Shown in pieces: positions 1 through 8,723 of a stretch of DNA of 15,096 nucleotides. The notes under the pieces are model-generated. The model was given only the letters and a program-made list of their open reading frames with translations. It had not been told where the DNA came from and searched no databases. The stretch is from assembly GCA_001970855.1 (NCBI GenBank), contig LSSN01001788.1, forward strand, positions 1 through 15,096. Direction: 5' to 3'. A program made the position numbers and the translations under genes. Every line of letters begins with the position of its first letter. Positions within the stretch are counted from its first letter, which is position 1. The DNA is from Smittium culicis (lineage: Eukaryota > Kickxellomycota > Harpellomycetes > Harpellales > Legeriomycetaceae).

Positions 1-36
1 TATTTCGAATTAAGGGAGTTATTATTAAATTACTTA

Positions 37-52
37 GTTATTTCTAAATAAC
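37..52. repeat. palindrome, GTTATTT/AAATAAC type
   Basis: Sixteen bases form two 7-base arms, GTTATTT and AAATAAC, around a 2-base CT centre. The same palindromic core recurs several times between positions 869 and 1176, so this is probably an outlying member of that motif family. Confidence 0.5.
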
Positions 53-868
53 AGGCGTTTTTAACCCTTATTGGCCAAAAAACAGACAATCGTTTTGGCC
101 TTGTACCCCTATCACGGGCGATAAACTTATTTTGGTTCACAAAACTAAATCAACTTGATTCAATAAAAATAATATAATTCCAAAATCTATTAATTATTGG
201 TTTGCTTTAGAATAACAGCAAATAAAAAGTCTACTTTTAAATTGCTGGGAATCACTAGATTCATTTTTAAATAAGAGGGTTGAACGGTAAATAACTATGC
301 AATGCATTAAAAAAATGTATATAAATATATTAAACTTTTAAACATTTATCAGCTAGTTAACTTATAAAATATTCTTAATTATATAAGTCATCAACTAAAT
401 ATCTTTAGATGAAATTAATATCGAGAAAAATCATAATAAAGTCTATGAAAATTCAATTTCTAATAAAGTGTTAACATGTAACCACAAGTATCTAAAATAT
501 TTTTATATTTTCAATTAAGCACAACTCTTTCTAGGAATTAATATGTTTTAGTTCTATCTAATATAACCAACATGTCTTGATAATAATATTTTAGCTTTTT
601 GGATTATTCTAATATATTCTTAGTGGATAATAATAGCAAATAGTACATGTACTTTTTAATCATAAAATAATCATTGAGTCCGTTTTTTTTTTAGTATGTT
701 GAACGGGATATGACCGTTAAGGAAGAAATAGAAATGCATGTATATGGCAGTGGTGAAATTTTTTTAAAAAATGAGCTTAATCTTCTTCAGTATGTAGATA
801 ATTTTCTTTTTATAAGCGTTCAAGTGAATTAAGTATTTTTATTTGCCAATAAATGGAAGAGAAATTTT

Positions 869-1176
869 TATTTCGAAATATATGTTTATTTGAAATAAGT
901 TGGGTTATTCGAGATAAAACCAGATATTTCTAAATGCATTTAGTTATCACAGGTTACTGGACACGTTTCCAATAAAGCATAGCTATTACAAAATAACTAG
1001 GCTTAAAAAGTTAAGCATGTACGCTTTAATTAATTACCTTGAAAAAAAATAATTGATTGACTTATTTCTGAAATAACCAAGTTATTTCAAAATACCCAAT
1101 AGAAAATTTTTTTATACAGGTTATTATGAATTAACTGAATTCTATTAGGTTTTTCCTATACTTATATCTAAATAAC
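869..1176. repeat. cluster of TTATTTC(N)GAAATAA-like palindromes
   Basis: Related palindromes recur within about 300 bp. TATTTCGAAATA at 869-880 is perfect. TTATTTGAAATAA lies at 886-898, and TTATTTCTGAAATAA at 1062-1076. Weaker versions are at 904-920, 1081-1095 and 1162-1176. A separate perfect 14-bp palindrome, CTAAATGCATTTAG, lies at 930-943. The stretches 885-917 and 1062-1095 also match each other imperfectly as inverted repeats, about 145 bp apart. This could be the remnant of a short inverted-repeat transposon or a set of protein-binding palindromes. No target duplication is visible, so the class is unknown. Confidence 0.4.
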
Positions 1177-3593
1177 TACCTTCATTATATAATAGCTCTA
1201 ATACAGTTGAGATATTCATTACGAAAAGAGTGCTTTTATCCATATAGAGATATAGCGTATGAATTTTCATATTTAATTATTATTGAGTAAATAAAATCTA
1301 GTATATTATATTTTTTTTAGCAACTACAACTTTCAGAATTAAGCGGAAAATAGAAATACTTTACCAAATCCTCCAACAATAATTTTAACTTGTAAATAAT
1401 CAACCCAATAATTTTAAGCTGCAACAAAGTGTTTTCTTTGTTTAAAACCTCGCATATATTTTCGAGATTAGTTAAAGCTTAAAGATAAATTGCCAATAAA
1501 TTATTTAAATAGTCTAAGAAGCTCAAATAATTTTAGAACTTCTAATACATACTAAAATGGGCGTAAAAAAAGGACTAGTATATAGTACAGTCTTTAATTA
1601 GCTGCTAATTATTGGCTTATCTATCAACGTCATATAATATCAAAAATTAGAGAAAATTTCATCATAAAAATAAACACCACCTACTAATAAAACTGATTTT
1701 AAATATATCAGAAAAACCATTTAGTTTAGCCTAAATGAAGTATTCTGGTCTAAAATCATTAATTCGCTCTTTAATAAATAAATTTAGGACAAAAATTTCT
1801 TACTGAAACATATACTAGTATATATAAGCGAAAAATAGTAAAAATGATGGTTTATAGCGCACTTTTATATTCTACTGTAATTATGTTCGACAAGATTGTA
1901 TCAACAAAATGAAATTCGAATGGTATTTAGAGTAAATTAAGCATTCTTTTTGGATAATTATAAAACAGATTTACTGGAATTATACTTAAATATTATTTAA
2001 TATCCCTGAAAGTAAAAAAAATATGAAATGAAAATAACAAAAAAATATTCCAATATAAAAACATCTTAAATTCTTGAGAGAAAACAATCGAGTATTATGC
2101 GATAATATTAGTACAAGATATGATAACTTACAGCACTTGTTGAATCTATCAATATTTGTTTGATCTGTGCAAAAGTAAAATATTCTAGATAATTTTGAAT
2201 GCATGCGTGAAGAGTTTAATTAACTTACATTAAGAATCCATTGTACATAAAATTTTTGCATTATCATTTTAGCCATAGAATCAGTACTTTGACTTATACT
2301 AACCTAAAAGAATATTTTATTTCAGTATTTTTTATTGGACTATAAGTTTAATTTTGATTTTCTCATAAAGATACAAGAAACAGAGGTACAAATGATGAAT
2401 GATAAGTCGAATATCTAAAACCTTATCTTATATATTTAAACTGTGAATACTTAATAGATTTGTGGAGTAAAATATTATTATGTACAAGACTGTAATAATA
2501 AAATTTATTTTTATCCAATTATTTTGTCTAAAAAAATTCTTCAGAATATAATTCCTAGGTTAGAAATAGTATTAGTCACTTATTTTTTTGTAAATACTAA
2601 AAAATGAAAAAAAAATTATGGAGAAGTTAGAATTCAATTTAAAAAAATAGAATAAAAAATGATTGTGATGATCGATTGTAAGATTAATTTTAGAAAGCAT
2701 TAGATATTATAATGAGAATGATTATTACACAGAAAAGGTATAGATTATTTTGAACTGTCTAGCATATAGTAATAAGCAGCCATTTTTCTTAGAATATTAT
2801 TAGGTTATATGCTACTTTTTGATTTAGCATTTTTGCTCAAAATGTTTTTTAACCGATCATATTTTATTTAAAATAACGATAACACTATAAAATATTTCGG
2901 ATGTTCTAAGGTAATCGATTAATTCGAAAATTTAATTTATTTTCCCCAGATGTCTTTAATTGGAAGTATTATTCGATTTAACTTAACTCATTATTTTATT
3001 TTTAATTTTTTTCTTTTTAAAAAAGCTGCTGATTTTTTATAATTTAATAGTTTTTTATTAAATTTCATAGCCTCTTACTATTTTCGAAATAAAATCAGTC
3101 TATCATAAATAATCTCGCATTTTTAAAAAAAAAAAGACTATTAACAATTTAAAAAACTATGGCTTATAAATAACTTTAAGATTTTATCTCTTAAAAGGAA
3201 TAATTAGTAACTACTCGTCATATTTCAAATACGTTTAATCTTTAAATTCAAAATTTATGGGGAAAAATCCCACTATTTCTTCTCACAAATATATTAATAT
3301 ATGATAGATCATGAACAAAGAATGCGCATTTTTGAAACTCAATATTATCGGATAAAATATTTTAAAATCATTGGAATTATTGGTTGTATTTTGAATGATT
3401 TTTTTTTCTTTTTATCAAATTTATTTTAAAATATTGGAGATTAATTTTTTATCTGTATACATGATAACTTTTTTTTCCAAAGGTGGTAACTTCATAAAGA
3501 ATTCTAAATATTTTTAAAATCTCCGCGCTTGAAAAAATGTGCTATTCTAATTAAAAAGAGTAGATTTAGAACAATAAACAATTACTTGTAGAT

Positions 3594-3743
3594 ATGGGAG
3601 CTATAGAGAGGCCATGGTAAGTACGGTAAAAAAATTTCAAATTTAAAGTTTTGAATAGGTTTTTAATATTAGCTGATAGTAGTTTAAATTTATTGGAGAA
3701 GTATGAATTAAAGAAAAAAAATTATATAATTACTGAGGAGTAA
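3594..3743 (+). CDS. doubtful two-exon mini-ORF, 35 residues
   Basis: An ATG at 3594 opens eight codons that run into a strong donor sequence, GTAAGTA, at 3617. Removing 3617-3658 (42 nt, ending ATAG) joins the frame to 3659-3743. The product would be 35 residues, starting MGAIERPW and ending ITEE, then TAA. I do not recognise the product. The intron is about half the length of the two credible introns in the transporter gene, and the sequence is short enough to arise by chance. Only the donor match and the clean in-frame join support it. Confidence 0.12.
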
Positions 3744-5598
3744 TGAATTACATATACGTCATAACCCAATAAAAAAATACAAAGTTATTAAAGAAAAGTG
3801 TTTGTGGGATTGTTAACAATGAGATCGCTTTGTTTCAATTTAATTATATTTGTTTGATATTGAGAAAAAATGATAACTTATTGGCAGAATAGAAATGGTG
3901 TTTATATATAATGAGAATTAATTTCCTTAAAGTTAATAATTTTTTACTATTGGACAATAATAGCTACAATTTCATACGCTATTAACCTATATGCTAAATA
4001 ACGCTTCCTTCGTTTAGAATCAATAATTCGATAAAAACATAAATTAAATTTATATAACCCAATGGCATTATTAGTTTTATGAATATTAGAATAATAATAC
4101 CATACTAATACTAATCGCCCTTCGTTCAAGGCCTCCATATAACTTGTTGCTAAATGGTTAAACCAAATATAATACTAACCTCAAATACCGTGGATGATAA
4201 AAATAACGCTGAAGGCACCATATTTAAAAAATATAGAAAATGGTTTCAATTTCTACAATTATACGCAATAAAAAATTTTAGACAATATTTATTAAATTAT
4301 TTAGTTCTTTTATCCATTCAATAGTGTAAATAGTTGGCTATCAAGAATTTTTTTTTATGAATCACAAATAAGAATAAAGTAAATATACTCATTGAGAATA
4401 AAATAGAGCCTAACAAGCAATAAATTTATCTGCTTTAAATATTAAAATGAGACCTTATCATCAATAAAATTGTCAATGCACTAAAACAATTCTAAATCCA
4501 AAACCATTGTAATAAAAATAAAGTGAACTTTTAAAATGTTATATATTAGCAATTATTTTATTAAAAATTTTTTTATGAAGTCTAGAGAATATAATAAATA
4601 TGCAACTTTAAATATTTACATTTAAAATTTGATACATATATTATGTATATTTCCAAATTTAGAGTGTAAATAATATCTGTTCTGATAAATACAAATTAGT
4701 CTAGATTAGCTATTTGTTATAATCCGTTAACATAAATATTAATTATAGTTCTAAAAAAAGTAGACTTAATTTATAGGTAATTTTTGATTAGTATATAATA
4801 AAATATTATTTTGTGTTTAAGGAGATTTTAGAAAAGAGGTTTTATAATAATAATTTTCTTGTACCTGAATGGTAGTATATTTATTTTCTATAATTTCATT
4901 TTCCCAATTATAAATTTTAAAGTTATCTTTTGTTATTACCATTTAAAATAACATATAAGGATTAATTAGGATTTTAATTATAGTTTTATCATAAGAATAT
5001 TCAATATTTTGAAAACTAAATGAATATTTAAATATTTTTATAAGACTGAAGCTAAAATAACCACTATTCTTTGTTTAATTTTGAAGAATCTTCTTCAATT
5101 GATGAAAATTTTATTCACCATAATTTATTTATTTTAATAACCGGTAATTTGATTTGAAATTTTTATAATTGAAATTTTCAAGGTTATAATGGTTAAAACT
5201 GGTTTTCTATTGTTTCCATAAGAATTTATATTTATAAAATTTTTATAATTACTTTTAAAAAATCCAGGAAAAGAAATTAATTGATAGATATTTTTTAAAT
5301 TATTATAACCAAAAAAAAAAATTCTAGCTTGTTAAAAACTATTAAATTATTTGCACTATAATAATTTTAACTAATAATTTTTAATTTAGCTTATAACATA
5401 TATCCGTGTGATTTTATAAAAGTTCTTTTTAAGAAACTTGCAAAAACAATCTTTCACATTTTCAAACTAAGAACTTTTTATAATAATGTATAATTTATCA
5501 AAAACAAAATCCTATTTAAAACTCGAGTGGATTTACAATCTATAATTGAATATATACAAAAAAATTTCAAATGCGAATTATCACATATATTCACAATA

Positions 5599-5621
5599 CA
5601 GGTAACCCTCGTTATTCGCGA
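5599..5621 (+). repeat. MITE left terminal inverted repeat
   Basis: A 23-bp terminus directly after a TA dinucleotide. It matches 21 of 23 bases of the reverse complement of 6075-6097. The inner 16 bases (5606-5621, CCCTCGTTATTCGCGA) are identical in both ends. Confidence 0.8.
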
Positions 5622-5886
5622 AATTTCAAGATTCGCAAACATTCAAAATTTGTGCTTTTTTAATTTATGTGATTTTTGTTCTTAGATGATTGAACAATAA
5701 AAAATTATTGATTATTCTAAACCTATAATGTGCCATCAATCTTAAATTTATTTTCAACTCATAATTGGTTAAAACTAAACTGAATCATATAATATTGGAT
5801 AAACTATTATTTAATATCCAATTATGTCTATAACTCTTTATTATTTATCTACTTTTTATTGGGCTATTGGGTTTTGGCACGTGTAA

Positions 5887-6055
5887 ATCTCGTTATTCGC
5901 GAGTCCTTTATAGCATTTTTATATTTTACTGAAGAAAATTCCTTTTATTCGCGAATTTTTAAGAATAAAATTTTCAAGGGAACAAATATTCATAATTATG
6001 CTGTAATCAGTGTATAAATTGAGCCTTGTTATTCGCGATTCTTGCTATTCGCAAG
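5887..6055 (+). repeat. internal copies of the MITE terminal core
   Basis: The core TTATTCGCGA recurs inside the element, always in the orientation of the left end. Copies are CTCGTTATTCGCGAG at 5889-5903, CCTTTTATTCGCGAAT at 5941-5956 and CCTTGTTATTCGCGATT at 6024-6040. A diverged form follows immediately, CTTGCTATTCGCAAG at 6041-6055, which has 5-base palindromic arms. Such repeats could be extra transposase-binding sites or the trace of nested end duplication. Confidence 0.6.
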
Positions 6056-6074
6056 AAAATTTTTTAAAAAAAGA

Positions 6075-6097
6075 TCGCGAATAACGAGGGTATCCTG
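6075..6097 (-). repeat. MITE right terminal inverted repeat
   Basis: A 23-bp terminus directly before a TA dinucleotide, inverted relative to the left end with two adjacent mismatches. Confidence 0.8.
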
Positions 6098-6237
6098 TAC
6101 CATTATTATTGAGAATGCTTTACGGTAAACAAATGGAAGAAATCAAATGTAGTTTTGATTTTCTATTTGGGAGATTTTGAATGAAGAGAGAAAATTGTTG
6201 CAGTTTAATGTTATTGGCATATAAAATCACTTTTTGT

Positions 6238-6415
6238 AAGTATTATTTGCGGAGCATTAAAGGCATTTTGATTTTTCTATTTCTCGTTTCAATATATAAT
6301 TTTTATTTGCTAAAAAAGTAAATTATTCTACTCATTGGCTGTTTATTTTCTTGCGATTTTATACACTGAAACTCTTTACACTATAAAATAGCCTCTTCAT
6401 AAAGAATCACCCATT
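6238..6415 (+). repeat. dispersed repeat, copy 1
   Basis: About 178 bp here match the reverse complement of 10921-11100 along their whole length. Shared blocks include GGCATTTTGATTTTTCTATT, TTTTTATTTGCTAAAAAAGT, GAAACTCTTTACACTATAAA and CCTCTTCATAAAGAATCA. The similarity stops near GCGGAGC on one side and near CACCCA on the other, which suggests true element ends. No target duplication is evident. The class is unknown; the CCTCTTCATAAAGAA block loosely recalls pogo-type subterminal sequence. Confidence 0.75.
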
Positions 6416-6437
6416 TATTTATTTCATTTTAAAAGAA

Positions 6438-6553
6438 TTATTTGCTGAAAAAAAATGCTATATTTTTTTTATTGGGTAATCATGTTTATGGAATTTCATG
6501 CACTGCATCTCTATAAGACATTAAAATTATTCTCTTCATATAGGATCCCCCAT
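6438..6553 (+). repeat. diverged tandem partial copy of the dispersed repeat
   Basis: This stretch runs from TTTGCTGAAAAAAAATGC to CTCTTCATATAGGATCCCCC. It aligns, with many substitutions, to about 6305-6414, which runs from TTTGCTAAAAAAGT to CTCTTCATAAAGAATCACCC. The order of landmarks is kept: the TTTGCT-A-run start, a CACTG element, a CTCT block, then CTCTTCATA near the end. It looks like an old head-to-tail duplication of the 3' two thirds of copy 1. Confidence 0.5.
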
Positions 6554-6736
6554 AGAATAAAATAAAATAAATGTTTTATATAAATGAAGCTTATTTATAT
6601 CTTGATTTATAAACAATTAATTTTTTTTTTTAACAATAAAAATTAAAATCTTTTTTTAAAAAAAATGAAAAGTCTGTTTATAATACAAATTTAATAAGTT
6701 TCCAAAATTAATCAGATTTATTATTGTTAATTTTGT

Positions 6737-6915
6737 CTTATCGATTAAAAGAGGTAGAATTTGATAACCATTTTTTCTTTTTCCCCACACGTTTTAATAA
6801 AATTATAGGCAAAAAAGCTTTACCCCGATAAATAAAATTTTTATTGTCATAAAGAACGGATTATAGGTTAATGATTCAAAAAGGTACGTAGTTTGATGGT
6901 AATACATAAATTATC
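6737..6915 (+). promoter_or_regulatory. GATA-motif cluster upstream of the ammonium transporter
   Basis: CTTATC at 6737-6742 (GATAAG on the other strand), GATAAC at 6763-6768, GATAAA at 6827-6832 and TTATC at 6911-6915 lie about 220-400 bp before the transporter start. Fungal nitrogen genes, including ammonium permeases, are commonly driven by GATA factors of the AreA/Gln3 type that bind such sites. GATAA is frequent by chance in DNA this AT-rich, so the cluster is suggestive only. Confidence 0.3.
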
Positions 6916-7016
6916 CTTATTATTTAATATGAACAATCTTTGTGACACTAAAAAAAATAAATTAGTGGAATATTATTGTTTTAATATGATATTGAAATAT
7001 AAAAATGACGTTTATG

Positions 7017-7024
7017 TATAAATA
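7017..7024 (+). promoter_or_regulatory. TATA-like box
   Basis: TATAAATA lies about 110 bp upstream of the transporter ATG, at a plausible distance for a core promoter. In sequence this rich in A and T the match alone is weak evidence. Confidence 0.25.
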
Positions 7025-7134
7025 CTTTCAAATATCAAAGTCAAAAAACATTTATTACCAATATAATAATTTGCTTCGTTCTTTGCATTATAGTTTAGAG
7101 TATTTGAGTGTATTAATAATACAAAAAAAAGTTC

Positions 7135-8723
7135 ATGAGTGAAGCTATTAGTCAATCTTCAACAGGATATAATCCTGGTGATAATGCATGGATTCTGGTA
7201 AGAAATAACATATATTTTTTTTATAATTTAATAATAGTAATTCAAATGAAATATTAATTTTGTTTAATTCTTATAGGCGTGTAGTACACTAGTATTTATA
7301 ATGACTCCTGGATTAGGTTTATACTATAGCGGCATTGGTCACGTAAAAAACACCTTATCTTCGATAATTTTTTCAATCATGACACTTTCTGTAGTTACTA
7401 TTCAGTGGGTTCTTTTCGGATACTCGCTTGCATTTTCTGATAAAGCTTCGAGCCCATTTATTGGAGATTTTTATTATGGTCTGCTTCTAAAAATAAACTC
7501 TACTATTAACCCAGTTGCCCCAACTATACCAGCTATCACTCTTTCTATTTATCAGTGGTAATTTTTGAGATTAATACAATTTTTACACATAATAAATTTA
7601 ATAGCATTCTATGGCATATTTAATATAATCATATAATTTGAATAGCATGTTTGCATCGATAACTCCGGCAATAGCATTGGGATCTGTTTGTGATAGGATT
7701 AGATTTATTCCAGCTATGGTATTTGTATTTCTATGGACAACTTTTGTTTATGATTTTATCTCATATTGGAGTTGGTCTAGTAATGGATGGCTCGCTAAGT
7801 TAGGTGCATTAGATTATGCAGGCGGAACAATTGTTCACATTAGTAGTGGAGTTGCAGGAGCTGCGTTTTCATTTTTTTTGGATGGATTTAAAAAGAAAAT
7901 TACACCAGAAGAAAGTAAAAAAAGTAACATAATTAATGTAATTATTGGTACTGCGTTACTTTGGTTTGGTTGGTTCGGATTCAATGCTGGTAGCGGATAT
8001 AAAGCTGATGTACGTGCCGGTTATGCATTTATCAATACGCATTTGGCAACTTCTGTTGGAGGAATCGTTTGGGTTATACTGGAAAATGAACCTTTCCGAA
8101 GAATTAAAAGCGCAAATTCAAAAAAATGGAAATCGTCTTCTGTCGGATTTTGTACAGGCGCTATATGCGCACTAGTAACCATCACTCCTGGATCTGGTTT
8201 TGTAGATATTTGGAGTTCAATTGTATTCGGGATTTTGGGACCAATGGCATCGTACTACGCCTCAAGCGCAATTGAAAAAAGAGGGTTCAAGGATTATTTG
8301 GGAGTGTTTGGGTGCCATGGCATTAGCGGTATAGTTGGAAGTATACTAACAGGAATCTTCGCCTCGAAAAAGGTTGCGGGATTTGGAGAATTAACAATAA
8401 AAGGAGGCTGGGTTGATGGAAACTTTGTACAAGTCCCTATCCAACTTCTTTCGATTTTAGTTTCTTTTGCCTGGTCAGCAATAATAACTCTAATCATATG
8501 TTATGCTATTAATTTCTTTGAGTGTATGAAATTTAAGCTTGAAGTAGAAGATAATGTTGACCATCTTGAACTAGATGAATATGCTTATAACTACTCTAAA
8601 ATAAATCCAAATTATGACGAAGATAAAGAGCCAGAAAACAACGATTCAGGATCTTCTAGCGAAACACGTGATGATAGCATACCTGAAAATTTAACTGTTA
8701 GAAATGAAGGCAGATACGTATAA
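7135..8723 (+). CDS. ammonium transporter (Amt/Mep/Rh family, fungal Mep2-like), three exons
   Basis: This gene encodes a plasma-membrane ammonium permease. Exons 7135-7197, 7277-7557 and 7646-8723 join into 473 residues, the usual length for fungal Mep proteins, and several hydrophobic segments cover most of residues 18-408. The family signature DYAGGTIVHISSG spans residues 171-183. Both pore histidines are present: H179 and H339, the latter in FGCHGISG. First-position His is typical of Mep2; yeast Mep1 and Mep3 carry Glu there. F117 and F227 match the AmtB gate phenylalanines, S231 matches AmtB S219, and W158 is the probable recruitment-site Trp. The ATG at 7135 was chosen because exon 1 supplies GDNAWIL, which continues into the conserved first helix ending MTPGLGLYYSG. 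The C-terminal tail (about 409-473) is acidic and Ser-rich. It holds EDNVD where many relatives have E-x-G-x-D. A sensor (transceptor) role, as in yeast Mep2, is possible but unproven. Confidence 0.93.
7198..7276 (+). other. intron 1 of the ammonium transporter (79 nt)
   Basis: The donor GTAAGA and acceptor TTATAG bound a phase-0 intron. Removal joins NAWIL to ACSTLVFIMTPG, which restores the conserved start of the first Amt membrane helix. The intron contains in-frame stops. Confidence 0.9.
7558..7645 (+). other. intron 2 of the ammonium transporter (88 nt)
   Basis: The donor GTAATT and acceptor GAATAG bound a phase-2 intron. Splicing makes the split codon TGC and joins IYQ-C-MFASITPA, which matches the conserved YQxMFAAITPA segment of Amt proteins. 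Without removal the frame hits TAA at 7559. Confidence 0.9.

Larger units (their letters stand above)
1..5596. other. AT-rich gene-poor region
   Basis: No open frame here exceeds about 72 codons, and the longer ones are low-complexity translations of A/T runs. Long A or T homopolymers and short palindromes are frequent. I see no tRNA, rRNA or recognisable protein domain on either strand. The only items I single out are the palindrome cluster near 869-1176, the palindrome at 37-52 and a doubtful spliced mini-ORF at 3594-3743. Decayed transposon remnants could be present but cannot be recognised by eye. Confidence 0.6.
5599..6097. mobile_element. pogo/Tigger-like MITE (499 bp)
   Basis: The left end (5599-5621) begins CAGGTAACCCTCGTTATTCG. 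The right end (6075-6097) is its reverse complement with only two adjacent mismatches in 23 positions (TA versus AT at positions 5-6). Both ends are flanked by TA (5597-5598 and 6098-6099), the target duplication of Tc1/mariner elements. The CAGG start and the ACCCTCGTTATTCGCGA body resemble pogo/Tigger termini; that assignment is from memory of the family. No transposase frame lies inside, so this is a non-autonomous deletion derivative that must have been moved by an enzyme encoded elsewhere. The interior carries further copies of the terminal core motif. Confidence 0.8.

Noticed and set aside
1986..2204. 72-codon minus-strand frame rich in Phe, Ile and Leu
   Set aside because: Composition is what A/T-rich DNA gives by chance. 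It has no domain, no splice context and no neighbours.
3947..4138. 63-codon minus-strand frame starting MEALNEGRLVLVW
   Set aside because: It looks slightly protein-like and has a real ATG, but I recognise nothing in it and found no upstream exon with matching phase and credible splice sites.
5413..5484. Imperfect inverted repeat around TATAAAAGTTCTT
   Set aside because: About 13 matching bases with roughly 40 bases between the arms, made mostly of A and T. This is within what such sequence yields by chance.
7945..8175. 76-codon plus-strand frame inside the transporter
   Set aside because: Out-of-frame shadow of exon 3, whose own frame encodes conserved Amt sequence.
8294..8497. 67-codon minus-strand frame
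   Set aside because: Antisense shadow of transporter exon 3.
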